In this document: positions 30,024 through 36,750 of the stretch, piece after piece | How positions within the stretch are numbered: the first letter of the stretch is position 1 | Layout of the letters: each line of letters opens with the position of its first letter | Source: an uncultured Bacteroidales bacterium | GTDB taxonomy: Bacteria > Bacteroidota > Bacteroidia > Bacteroidales > Paludibacteraceae | DNA length: 36,750 bases | Assembly: GCA_937911935.1 (NCBI GenBank) | Contig: CALDQH010000107.1 | Coordinates: forward strand, 1 to 36,750 | Reading direction: 5' to 3' | Program-made: the position numbers and the translations under genes | Notes under the pieces: generated by a model | Seen by the model: only the letters and a program-made list of their open reading frames with translations | Databases searched by the model: none | Told to the model about the DNA's origin: nothing

Positions 30024-31946
30024 ATGAAAAAGTGGATGATTATTGCTGCTGCGTGGATGCTTTCGTTTTCGTTGTATGCCATGCAACAAATAACAGTAAA
30101 TCCGGTGTCTTTTTTTCAGACGCCTACGCAAGGTGTGGAGTTCGACTATGCTGATGTGTATGTAACACAGGATGTTGAATATGCCCAAAAGAATCAAACT
30201 TATCAAAACGAAGCTTGGCAAAGAACCGATTATGCGTTGAATGGTTTGGTGGATAAAGAAGGTCGTTTTTCGGTTTGGAAATTTGTGCCCTCGTATCTAA
30301 AACACAACAACGAAACGCCTAAGCGTCTGGTTGTAGAAATTTTGTTGTACAACGAACCCGTGCAGTTGGATTCTACCATGCAACCTATTAACGACGAGGA
30401 TGAATACCTTATTCCTTATAAGGTGCGTTATCGTTATAAGTTGTCATATTCGGATGGTTCTCCACTGTTAGAAAAAGATTACGGAACCATTTATGGAACT
30501 TATCAAACCAAGAATGTAGATTTTACAACTGAATTTCCTGTAGATAGCAGGGTCGGTATTCAAGCCGTTTTAACCAGGGTTAGACAAGAGGTATATGCTT
30601 TGTATGGATTTAGCAGTTTTGAAATGCCTTTCTCGTTGTATGATTTTTCGAAGATTCCGGGTTTAGATCTTTTGCAAAAGCAACTTGTCGATCAAATAGG
30701 ACAAAAAGAAGGCTTGATGTTGGATAAAAAGGCGCAAAGTATCATGACTGCCTATGCAGATGTGTTGAGCTATCATCTTCATCGCCTTGGTGCACAAGAG
30801 CAAGCTTATGCCAATCGAAATTTAGCCCTATGCAAGGCTTGGTTGGGAGATGCTACGGCTATCGAACATTTAGAAAAGTATAAATCTGCCCTTACAACCA
30901 GTCAGGATACCATAGATTATTTTTCGGTAGATTTGTTTGTAAAATATTATCCACAAGGAATTACCAAATATGCTAAATTATTGAACTTGTTAGCTGGTAA
31001 TCTCCAATGGATGGTAGATGCTGCTACTTATAACGATTTGCTTTGCAGCGTGTACGAAGTTGAATATCCTATTCCGTTCCTTCCGATTAAGCAGATGCAA
31101 GGTAAGGTAAAAAAAGTATCGGGCGAATTGATACAAGAAGGCAAAGAACCCTTGACTTTTACTTTGAAATTTAACAAAGAGGGATTGCCAAAATCGTTGG
31201 ATATGAGTAGAGTAGAGTACGATGATAACAAGAAAAATACGGTTCGTACCAATACCCTGCACATCTCATACCATAAAAATGAATTCGATAAAATTACTTG
31301 TTCCTCTACTCAATTGGTTAGACTTTTAATGCCAGGAATAGATGCTTTGAATCAGCCAATGGATCAAATGGAGCAAATTATGCACTGTAAAACAGATAAC
31401 GTATTGGGCGGTTTTGTTAAATTTAAAGTAGCAACAGAAGAAACCAACCAATTTATGTTTGATACCGATGGCAATGTTTACATCCGTGGCGAAAAATCGC
31501 TTTCTCGTCCGCATGGTCTTTTAAAAAAGATTGCCGACGAAAACGGCGAGAAATTCCCCGCTATGGTTTCGGCAAATTCTTCGGCATACGAAATGTTGGT
31601 GAATATAGACGAGAATGGCTTTGTAACTCATTATGATTGGAATGGTTATGTGTTGATGGAAAAGAACGTAGGATATGATAATTATGCTTACATCAAAGCC
31701 GACTCGGTTGCGTTACGCATATCCATGCAAGAACCTTATGGGGCTCAACCCGGTGTTATGACTCACGAGGTTTCGTTAAGGGTTGAAAATAAATTGAATA
31801 AAGTAAAGTCTGATGTTGCAGTTCCTGCATCTTCGGTGCAACTAAAACATCAATGGATGTTTGATGTTAAGTATGATGAGTATGGTAACTGGACTTATTT
31901 AAAAGTAGGTCCTTACGAAGTGAAACGTACCATTATTTATCAGTAG
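30024..31946 (+). CDS. Unrecognised secreted protein, 640 aa
   Basis: I do not recognise this family. The signal peptide is clear: MKKWMIIAAAWMLSFSLYA, cleavage after about residue 19, no lipobox. The mature part has an N-terminal beta-rich region (residues about 20-210), a helical middle (about 215-330, with TPR-like spacing in MTAYADVLSYHLHRLGAQEQ and YANRNLALCKAWLGDATAIE) and a beta-rich C-terminal half with repeated D-x-N/D-G strands (TDGNVYIRGE, DENGFVTHYDWNGY, DEYGNWTYLKVG). Location is probably periplasm or outer surface. The ATG at 30024 is preferred to an in-frame TTG 12 bp upstream because it gives a standard signal peptide. Own promoter and terminator; stop TAG begins a repeat. Confidence 0.85.
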   Translation: MKKWMIIAAAWMLSFSLYAMQQITVNPVSFFQTPTQGVEFDYADVYVTQDVEYAQKNQTYQNEAWQRTDYALNGLVDKEGRFSVWKFVPSYLKHNNETPKRLVVEILLYNEPVQLDSTMQPINDEDEYLIPYKVRYRYKLSYSDGSPLLEKDYGTIYGTYQTKNVDFTTEFPVDSRVGIQAVLTRVRQEVYALYGFSSFEMPFSLYDFSKIPGLDLLQKQLVDQIGQKEGLMLDKKAQSIMTAYADVLSYHLHRLGAQEQAYANRNLALCKAWLGDATAIEHLEKYKSALTTSQDTIDYFSVDLFVKYYPQGITKYAKLLNLLAGNLQWMVDAATYNDLLCSVYEVEYPIPFLPIKQMQGKVKKVSGELIQEGKEPLTFTLKFNKEGLPKSLDMSRVEYDDNKKNTVRTNTLHISYHKNEFDKITCSSTQLVRLLMPGIDALNQPMDQMEQIMHCKTDNVLGGFVKFKVATEETNQFMFDTDGNVYIRGEKSLSRPHGLLKKIADENGEKFPAMVSANSSAYEMLVNIDENGFVTHYDWNGYVLMEKNVGYDNYAYIKADSVALRISMQEPYGAQPGVMTHEVSLRVENKLNKVKSDVAVPASSVQLKHQWMFDVKYDEYGNWTYLKVGPYEVKRTIIYQ

Positions 31947-31974
31947 ATTGTCGCTTGTCGATAGTCGATAGTAT

Positions 31975-32006
31975 AAAAAAATCTCAGCATTTGCTGAGAT
32001 TTTTTT
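31975..32006. terminator. Terminator of the secreted-protein gene
   Basis: ATCTCAGCA (31981-31989), loop TT, TGCTGAGAT (31992-32000), with A and T tracts on both sides; bidirectional in form. The gap to efp beyond it is filled by repeats. Confidence 0.93.
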
Positions 32007-32052
32007 ATGGTTGTATAAGTTGTTAAATTGATTTTAACGGAGGAATTTTTAG

Positions 32053-32103
32053 GCACAAACTTTCACCGATTATTCACATTCGTTCATCAATTCGTCACCG
32101 ATT
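32053..32103. repeat. Partial element end plus left copy of the 37-bp inverted repeat
   Basis: GGCACAAACTTTCACCGATT (from 32053) matches the 3' end of copy C (GCACAAACTTTCAACGATT). Positions 32067-32103 are the exact reverse complement of 34972-35008, 37 of 37 bases. Confidence 0.85.
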
Positions 32104-32181
32104 ATTCGCTTCGCTCATGAAGTTGCTCCCGCTCGGCATAACAAATCAATCTGCTCTCGCTTACTCGCAACTTTCACCGAT
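32099..32181 (+). repeat. Dispersed structured element, copy B
   Basis: ATTCGCTTCGCTCATGA (32104-32120), arm AAGTTGC (32120-32126), CGCTCGGCATAAC, CTGCTCTC, arm GCAACTT (32167-32173), TCACCGATT. The inner hairpin present in copies A and C is degenerate here. Confidence 0.75.
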
Positions 32182-32221
32182 TCACCGATTCACCGATTCA
32201 TCGGAGCATCGCTTGCGATGC
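32173..32221. repeat. TTCACCGA array and terminal hairpin
   Basis: TTCACCGA three times without change and once as TTCATCGG (32173-32204), then GCATCGC-TT-GCGATGC (32206-32221), a 7-bp hairpin 7 bp beyond the efp stop on the minus strand that may end its transcript. Confidence 0.8.
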
Positions 32222-32227
32222 GACTTA

Positions 32228-32794
32228 TTACGCTTTTACGCGGCCTACATAAGACCCATCGCGTGTATCGATTTCGATCAATTCACCTTCGTTGATAAAC
32301 AAAGGAACGCGAACTTCGGCACCAGTTTCTACGGTAGCAGGTTTTAGGGTATTGGTTGCGGTGTCACCTTTTAAACCAGGTTCGGTGTAGGTAACTTTCA
32401 ATACTACTTTGGTTGCAACTTCGGCAGTAAGAACAGTTTCGGTAGATGTGTCGGTAAGAACGTCAACTACATCGCCTTCTTTCATAAATGCCAAACCGGT
32501 AATTTTATTTTTTTCGATAGGAATTTGTTCGAAGGTTTCTTGGTTCATGAAGATTAAATCTTCGCCTTCTTGGTATAGGTATTGGTAAGGACGACGTTCA
32601 ACGCGTACATCTTCTAATTTGAAACCAATTTGGAAAGTTCTTTCCAATACGCGTCCGTCCACTACGTCGCGCAATTTGGTACGCATAAAGGTGTTTCCTT
32701 TACCAGGTTTTACGTGCAAAAATTCGATAACAAAATACAAACGACCATCCATGCGGATACACATGCCGTTTTTAATGTCTTGAGAGTTAATCAT
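32228..32794 (-). CDS. efp: Elongation factor P
   Basis: Binds the ribosome between P and E sites and relieves stalling at polyproline stretches. Three-domain protein of 188 aa: KOW-like N-domain with the conserved loop KPGKGNTF whose central lysine (K32) corresponds to the modified Lys of E. coli EF-P, then OB domains ending in VETGAEVRVPLFINEGE and DGSYVGRV. Whether K32 is modified here is unknown. The gene has its own promoter at 32844-32876 and lies downstream of groES-groEL on the same strand. Confidence 0.97.
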   Translation of the reverse strand: MINSQDIKNGMCIRMDGRLYFVIEFLHVKPGKGNTFMRTKLRDVVDGRVLERTFQIGFKLEDVRVERRPYQYLYQEGEDLIFMNQETFEQIPIEKNKITGLAFMKEGDVVDVLTDTSTETVLTAEVATKVVLKVTYTEPGLKGDTATNTLKPATVETGAEVRVPLFINEGELIEIDTRDGSYVGRVKA

Positions 32795-32843
32795 AATGGT
32801 ATAAAAAATTAATGAATATTATTTACTTAAATTCCTTGAACCG

Positions 32844-32876
32844 CAAATTTAGTATAATTCTTTGATTTAACACAAA
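32844..32876 (-). promoter_or_regulatory. Promoter of efp
   Basis: Minus strand TTTG (32876-32873), 21-bp spacer, TAAATTTG (32851-32844). The -33 element shares bases with the U tract of the groEL terminator. Confidence 0.7.
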
Positions 32877-32904
32877 AAAAGCGACCCAAAGGTCGCTTTT
32901 TTTT
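32874..32904. terminator. Terminator of groEL
   Basis: GCGACC (32881-32886), loop CAAA, GGTCGC (32891-32896), seven A before and eight T after. It follows the groEL stop by 17 bp on the minus strand. Confidence 0.92.
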
Positions 32905-32920
32905 ATGTATGTAGAACAGA

Positions 32921-34555
32921 TTACATCATGCCACCCATACCGCCGCCCATAGGAGGCATAGCAGGTGCAGGATTGTCTTCTTTTTTGTCCGATACAATGC
33001 AAGCGGTGGTTAACAACATACCTGCAATAGAGGCTGCGTTTTCAAGAGCAACGCGGGTTACTTTAGCAGGGTCGATAACGCCACTTGCCATTAGGTTTTC
33101 GAATACATCGGTACGAGCGTTGTAACCAAAGTCGCCTTCGCCTTCGCGTACTTTTTGTACGATAACGGCACCTTCTTTGCCCGCATTGGCAACGATTTGG
33201 CGAAGAGGTTCTTCGATGGCACGACGTACAATTTGAATACCGGTGGTTTCGTCTTCGTTGTCGCCTTTAAGGTCTTCGATGGCGCTGATGGCACGGATGT
33301 AAGTTACACCGCCACCAGGTACAATACCTTCTTCGATAGCCGCACGGGTAGCGCTAAGGGCATCGTCAACACGGTCTTTCTTTTCTTTCATTTCTACTTC
33401 GGATGGAGCACCAATGTAAAGCACTGCTACACCGCCAGCTAATTTAGCCAAACGTTCTTGTAGTTTTTCGCGGTCGTAGTCGGAAGTAGTTTTTTCAATT
33501 TGAGCTTTGATTTGAGCCACGCGAGCAGCGATGTTTTCTTTAGCACCAGCACCGTTTACAATGGTAGTGTTGTCTTTGTTGATGGTAATGGTTTCGGCAG
33601 TACCCAACAAATCGATGGTCGCTGTGTCTAGTTTTAAGCCTTGTTCCTCGCTAATAACGGTACCGCCAGTAAGCACGGCAATGTCTTGTAGCATTTCTTT
33701 GCGGCGGTCTCCAAATCCAGGAGCTTTAACAGCACAAACACGCAAGTTAGCGCGTAGGCGGTTTACAACCAATGCAGTAAGCGCTTCGCTGTCAACATCT
33801 TCGGCAATAATCAACAAAGGACGATTGCTTTGTACGGTAGCTTCGAGCAAAGGAAGAATTTCTTTTAACGAAGAGATTTTTTTGTCGTGGATAAGTACCA
33901 ATGGTCTTTCCATAACCACTTCCATTTTTTCGGTATCGGTTACAAAATAGGGCGATAGGTAACCGCGGTCAAATTGCATACCTTCTACTACGTCAACAGT
34001 GGTGTCGGTACCTTTGGCTTCTTCTACGGTAATAACGCCTTCTTTTTTCACTTTAGCCATGGCATCGGCAATAAGTTTACCAATTTCGCCATCGTTGTTG
34101 GCAGAAATAGTAGCTACTTGTTCAATTTTGCTGATGTCGTCGCCTACTTCTTGCGATTGAGCTTTGATAGATTCTACTACTTTAGCTACGGCTTTGTCAA
34201 TACCACGTTTCAAATCCATGGGATTAGCGCCAGCAGCTACGTTTTTAAGACCCACCGAAATGATAGCTTGTGCCAATACGGTAGCGGTAGTAGTACCATC
34301 GCCTGCGTTGTCGCCAGTTTTAGATGCTACTTCTTTTACCAACTGAGCACCCATGTTTGCATTTGGGTCTTCTAGTTCAATTTCTTTGGCTACGCTCACA
34401 CCGTCTTTGGTAATGTGAGGAGCACCAAATTTTTTAGCCAAAATAACGTTACGACCTTTAGGGCCAAGGGTTACTTTTACTGCATTAGCCAATTCATCTA
34501 CGCCTTTTTTTAGTAGATCGCTGGCTTCGATATCGAATTTAATTTCTTTTGCCAT
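32921..34555 (-). CDS. groEL: 60-kDa chaperonin GroEL
   Basis: ATP-driven protein-folding chamber, tetradecameric. Complete at 544 aa: N-terminal MAKEIKFD and VKVTLGPKGRNV, ATP motif GDGTTTATVLA, apical-domain substrate region, and C-terminal flexible tail GGMGGMM. Codon choice looks like a highly expressed gene. Transcribed with groES upstream, but 106 bp of repeat DNA separates the two, more than the short spacer usual in groESL operons. No CIRCE inverted repeat was seen upstream. Confidence 0.98.
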   Translation of the reverse strand: MAKEIKFDIEASDLLKKGVDELANAVKVTLGPKGRNVILAKKFGAPHITKDGVSVAKEIELEDPNANMGAQLVKEVASKTGDNAGDGTTTATVLAQAIISVGLKNVAAGANPMDLKRGIDKAVAKVVESIKAQSQEVGDDISKIEQVATISANNDGEIGKLIADAMAKVKKEGVITVEEAKGTDTTVDVVEGMQFDRGYLSPYFVTDTEKMEVVMERPLVLIHDKKISSLKEILPLLEATVQSNRPLLIIAEDVDSEALTALVVNRLRANLRVCAVKAPGFGDRRKEMLQDIAVLTGGTVISEEQGLKLDTATIDLLGTAETITINKDNTTIVNGAGAKENIAARVAQIKAQIEKTTSDYDREKLQERLAKLAGGVAVLYIGAPSEVEMKEKKDRVDDALSATRAAIEEGIVPGGGVTYIRAISAIEDLKGDNEDETTGIQIVRRAIEEPLRQIVANAGKEGAVIVQKVREGEGDFGYNARTDVFENLMASGVIDPAKVTRVALENAASIAGMLLTTACIVSDKKEDNPAPAMPPMGGGMGGMM

Positions 34556-34567
34556 GATATATAATGT

Positions 34568-34660
34568 TTATTGTCACTTGTCGTTTGTCACTTGTCACTT
34601 GTTGTTAGTTGTTTTTAGTTACTAGATATACTAGCGACTATTTACAATCAACAAGCGACG
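34568..34660. repeat. CTTGTCA array between groES and groEL
   Basis: GTCACTTGTCGTTTGTCACT and CTTGTTGTTAGTTG, then ACTAGATATACTAGCGACTA and CAACAAGCGACGG. Degenerate 7-8-mers of the CTTGTCG family occupy almost the whole gap and would be transcribed in the groESL mRNA. Confidence 0.75.
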
Positions 34661-34661
34661 G

Positions 34662-34931
34662 TTATATGATTGCCAAAATGTCGCTTTGACGCATGATAAG
34701 GTATTTTTCGCCTTCCCATTCAATTTCGGTACCAGCATACTTGCCGTAAAGAACGGTGTCATCTACTTTTACGACCATTTCTTCGTCTTTGGTGCCATTA
34801 CCCACAGCAATTACTTTGCCTTGTAGGGGTTTTTCTTTGGCTGAATCGGGTAGGATAATGCCGCTTGCGGTTTTTGCTTCGGCTACAGCAGGTGCAATAA
34901 GTACTCTGTCTGCTAAGGGTTTAATGTTCAT
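34662..34931 (-). CDS. groES: 10-kDa co-chaperonin GroES
   Basis: Lid of the GroEL chamber. Complete at 89 aa: MNIKPLADRVLI, the mobile loop around AKTASGIILPDSAKEKP that contacts GroEL, and C-terminal EGEKYLIMRQSDILAII. The leader AAATAAACATT before the ATG resembles those of groEL and rfbB. No clear TAnnTTTG box was found upstream, where repeat DNA lies. Confidence 0.98.
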   Translation of the reverse strand: MNIKPLADRVLIAPAVAEAKTASGIILPDSAKEKPLQGKVIAVGNGTKDEEMVVKVDDTVLYGKYAGTEIEWEGEKYLIMRQSDILAII

Positions 34932-34954
34932 AATGTTTATTTTTATTGTTTATT

Positions 34955-35025
34955 AGTTTGGTTAATCGATGAATCGGTGACGAATTGATGAACGAATGTG
35001 AATAATCGACGAATTGGTCCTTGAT
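34955..35025. repeat. GAATCGGTGA array with right copy of the 37-bp inverted repeat
   Basis: Degenerate 9-10-mers (AATCGATG, AATCGGTGACG, AATTGATGAACG, AATGTGAATAATCG). Positions 34972-35008 are an exact inverted copy of 32067-32103. The rest of the 221-bp gap to secG holds no gene. Confidence 0.85.
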
Positions 35026-35102
35026 GTTGTCGAAGGGCTGTGCTTCTTGTATAAATGGTATTTTGTCGATTTATCGTTATAAGTACAAATTCCGTGCCAA
35101 AC

Positions 35103-35134
35103 AAAAAAGAGGTGACAGAATGTCACCTCTTTTT
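35103..35134. terminator. Terminator of secG
   Basis: AAAAAAGAGGTGACA, loop GAA, TGTCACCTCTTTTT. It follows the secG stop by 18 bp on the minus strand; tracts on both sides. Confidence 0.93.
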
Positions 35135-35152
35135 GTGATATACTTGTGTTAA

Positions 35153-35488
35153 TTATTCTGCAGGAGTAGCAAAAGGTTCGGCAGCTGGAGCAATGGGGCT
35201 TTGAGCAGGAGCTGCAGTTTCTTCGATTTTATTTTTAAGCGAGGTAGCTTGATCTACTTTTGTGTCGGCACCTTTAAAACCAACAGCAGCAACACATAGT
35301 ACCACCAAAATGGCAGCTAAGGTCCAAGTTGCTTTTTCAACAAAGTCGGTAGTTTTGGTTACACCCAATACTTGGTTAGGCGAAGAGAAGCCAGATGCTA
35401 AACCACCACCTTTAGATTTTTGTGAGATAACCAATAAAATCAATAAAATGCCGACTACAACGGCCAATGATACTAATACGTTAAACAT
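35153..35488 (-). CDS. secG: Preprotein translocase subunit SecG
   Basis: Small inner-membrane subunit that supports SecYE-mediated export. Two membrane segments (about residues 3-22 and 53-73) around the conserved loop QKSKGGGLASGFSS and a G-V-T-K-T-T-D stretch, as in SecG. The C-terminus has an Ala/Pro/Glu-rich tail (AAPAQSPIAPAAEPFATPAE). 111 aa. It is 4 bp downstream of the TPR-like gene, in an envelope-biogenesis cluster with the lptE-like gene. Confidence 0.95.
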   Translation of the reverse strand: MFNVLVSLAVVVGILLILLVISQKSKGGGLASGFSSPNQVLGVTKTTDFVEKATWTLAAILVVLCVAAVGFKGADTKVDQATSLKNKIEETAAPAQSPIAPAAEPFATPAE

Positions 35489-35492
35489 ACTA

Positions 35493-36131
35493 TTAGGAAT
35501 TTGTTTGAATTATTTTATTTAAAAATCGAATTTGGTCTGCAAAGTAAGTACTTTTTTCTGGATATTTCAAATTTAATTTTTCAAAAATATGCAGTGCTTT
35601 GGTATATTGACCTTGTTTTATGTAAATTTTTGCCATCGTTTCCGTAAAAACGCTGTCGCTCAGGCTTTCTTTTTCGTTGTTGGCAGTAGGATCTTCGTAT
35701 TCAAATTTATTGTCGCTTAACTGGATTCTGGGGTTGTTAGCAATAAATTTGTCTATAAGTGCTTGTTGTTTTAGCGGTTTGCTGGTTTCTGGTTCGGGCA
35801 ATTCGACAAGTTGATAGGTGCTGCTTAGCTCCGACGAACTTACCAATTGACTAATCGGCAAATCGTTTTTAGCCGCAGGCTGTGGATTTTCTACTACTGC
35901 TGGGGTGTCAATAAGTTGTTGCAAGTGTTGACGATGATAACAACTCAAAGAGGCTTTCTTTAGAAATCGTCTAAACTGCAAATCGTTGACATTGTGTAAG
36001 TTTTTAGCATACAAAATGGTAAAAGTGGCACAATAAGGATAAGTATCGACCAATTGTCGCATGTCCGATAAAGTACTTTTATCCAAGTACTCGGGATGTT
36101 GAATGTATCGTTTCAGTTCTTGTGTCGTCAT
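35493..36131 (-). CDS. TPR-like hypothetical protein between lptE and secG
   Basis: Soluble protein of about 212 aa without signal peptide. A helical N-terminal region (about residues 1-75) is followed by a Pro/Ser/Glu-rich linker and a C-terminal segment with one TPR-like unit (ETMAKIYIKQGQYTKALHIF and EKLNLKYPEKSTYFADQI). The precise function is unknown. Start set at ATG 36131 (MTTQEL), 2 bp after the lptE-like stop; an in-frame TTG three codons upstream would overlap that stop. Confidence 0.85.
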   Translation of the reverse strand: MTTQELKRYIQHPEYLDKSTLSDMRQLVDTYPYCATFTILYAKNLHNVNDLQFRRFLKKASLSCYHRQHLQQLIDTPAVVENPQPAAKNDLPISQLVSSSELSSTYQLVELPEPETSKPLKQQALIDKFIANNPRIQLSDNKFEYEDPTANNEKESLSDSVFTETMAKIYIKQGQYTKALHIFEKLNLKYPEKSTYFADQIRFLNKIIQTNS

Positions 36132-36133
36132 AA

Positions 36134-36670
36134 TTACCAATTGGCTACGGTGTCGTTGTAAATGTGATCACAAATTTCTTCTACCAATTCTTCGATAAGC
36201 TGGTCTTGTACATCGGTTAGCAGCAAATTGCTATCAAAGTTACGATAGGCAGTGTAGCTACGTTCAAAATCCTCATCGTGGTTGGTGTTGTTGGTATAGC
36301 GCACATTTACACGCAGGGTTAAACGAGTTTCGGCTGCCAACGAGTTGGCATTAACCGACATAGGGGTAATGTCGTAGCCTGTAACCTCGCCAGATAGCTC
36401 TAAGTCGGCATTCCTATCTATCAGATTGAGCCGAGTTTGGCGTGTATAGGTGTCTTTGAGTTTCTCGTTTAGCACGTTGGTTAACGGTGCATACACCATG
36501 GCGGCTTGGTTGGTAAAGTCTTCGATGGCAATGGTTTTTACTTTATCGTAGTCGATAACCGTACCATTGAACTTGTACGATATGGTGCACGATGCTGCTA
36601 CAAGGCACAAAAATGTACTTGCTATGTATATCCAAAACAAAGAATCTGTTTTTGATATTATGTGGAACAA
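36134..36670 (-). CDS. lptE: LptE-like lipoprotein, start uncertain
   Basis: Resembles the Bacteroidetes LptE-type lipoprotein that plugs LptD for LPS insertion in the outer membrane. Seen: hydrophobic signal with lipobox LVAASC, then CTISYKFNGTVID, KTIAIEDFTNQAA and LNEKLKDTYTRQTRLNLI, and the ELSGEVTGY strand. No ATG exists in frame; the coordinate uses TTG 36670 (178 aa, lipid Cys 28), and a second TTG lies at 36640. DNA upstream of about 36625 is AT-rich and reads as an opposite-strand ORF, so the original start may have been lost in a rearrangement. Confidence 0.75.
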   Translation of the reverse strand: MFHIISKTDSLFWIYIASTFLCLVAASCTISYKFNGTVIDYDKVKTIAIEDFTNQAAMVYAPLTNVLNEKLKDTYTRQTRLNLIDRNADLELSGEVTGYDITPMSVNANSLAAETRLTLRVNVRYTNNTNHDEDFERSYTAYRNFDSNLLLTDVQDQLIEELVEEICDHIYNDTVANW

Positions 36671-36750
36671 CGAACTTAAATATGGAGATATTTATCTTCA
36701 AAATGAAATAGAACAATCAAAATATAACTTTGAATACTCTAATGCGGATA
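36624..36750 (+). CDS. 5' part of an unrecognised plus-strand ORF, cut by the window end
   Basis: Open frame from ATG 36624 (MYIQNKESVFDIMWNNELKY) through GDIYLQNEIEQSKYNFEYSN to the edge; ATG 36660 is an alternative start. The residues look like coding sequence and the DNA is clearly more AT-rich than the rest of the window. It overlaps the first 15 or so codons of the lptE-like gene on the other strand. I do not recognise the protein; too little is present. Confidence 0.45.
   Translation, partial: MYIQNKESVFDIMWNNELKYGDIYLQNEIEQSKYNFEYSNAD

Noticed and set aside
33531..34375. Two long plus-strand frames antisense to groEL
   Set aside because: Shadow frames of a strongly codon-biased gene; no recognisable protein features and no start signals.
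32067..35008. Composite transposon carrying groESL and efp
   Set aside because: No transposase or IS ends are present; the flanks are only repeat-derived 37-mers and the genes are housekeeping.

Overview
The window reads as a contiguous chromosomal stretch of a Bacteroidales-type bacterium (phylum Bacteroidota). The evidence is the promoter style (-7 TAnnTTTG, with an upstream TTG/TTTG 18-21 bp before it where one can be seen), the lack of strong Shine-Dalgarno sites, and family choices typical of the group: a single-subunit PPDK, an HU-CCDC81/SPOR protein, an archaeal-type phosphoglycerate mutase beside thrC, a serC-serA pair and a DcaP-like porin. No rRNA, tRNA, CRISPR array, prophage or complete insertion sequence was seen.

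Layout. 1-713: 3' end of ppdK (+). 798-5770: an unknown membrane protein (+) converges on a tight minus-strand operon purU-hisH-hisA-hisF-hisIE-ftsE. 6107-7955: nucleoside phosphorylase and cysteine synthase (+). 8040-10764: divergent porin and NhaC antiporter. 10823-14266: a small candidate ORF, an aldo/keto reductase, a nitroreductase-lipoprotein/LMW-phosphatase pair, a fragment of a second aldo/keto reductase, and an SDR. 14572-15054: mscL. 15145-19596: apgM-thrC-TPR gene (minus). 19679-24168: nrnA, comEC, rpe and a DMT permease. 24261-25119: an ECF sigma factor and a small ORF broken by an amber codon. 25384-27378: serC-serA. 27585-28640: rfbB. 28727-31946: an HU-CCDC81/SPOR protein and an unrecognised 640-aa secreted protein. 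32228-34931: groES-groEL-efp. 35153-36670: lptE-like, TPR-like and secG. At the right edge an AT-rich plus-strand ORF overlaps the start of the lptE-like gene.

The genes are mostly housekeeping metabolism (histidine, one-carbon, cysteine, serine, threonine, nucleoside salvage) and envelope or stress functions. The unusual content lies between them. Many intergenic gaps hold arrays of degenerate 7-10-bp tandem repeats (types GATTAGTC, CTTGTCG, CTAAACGN, TTCACCGA, CTCCTAA), which often begin exactly at the stop codon of the preceding gene. Embedded in some is a dispersed element of about 70-100 bp in three copies (near 5958, 29720 and 32100) whose stems are kept while their bases differ: AAGTTTG/CAAACTT, ATTTTGC/GCAAAAT and AAGTTGC/GCAACTT. 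A perfect 37-bp inverted repeat drawn from the same material flanks groES-groEL-efp. I consider this repeat system the most likely undescribed feature of the window.
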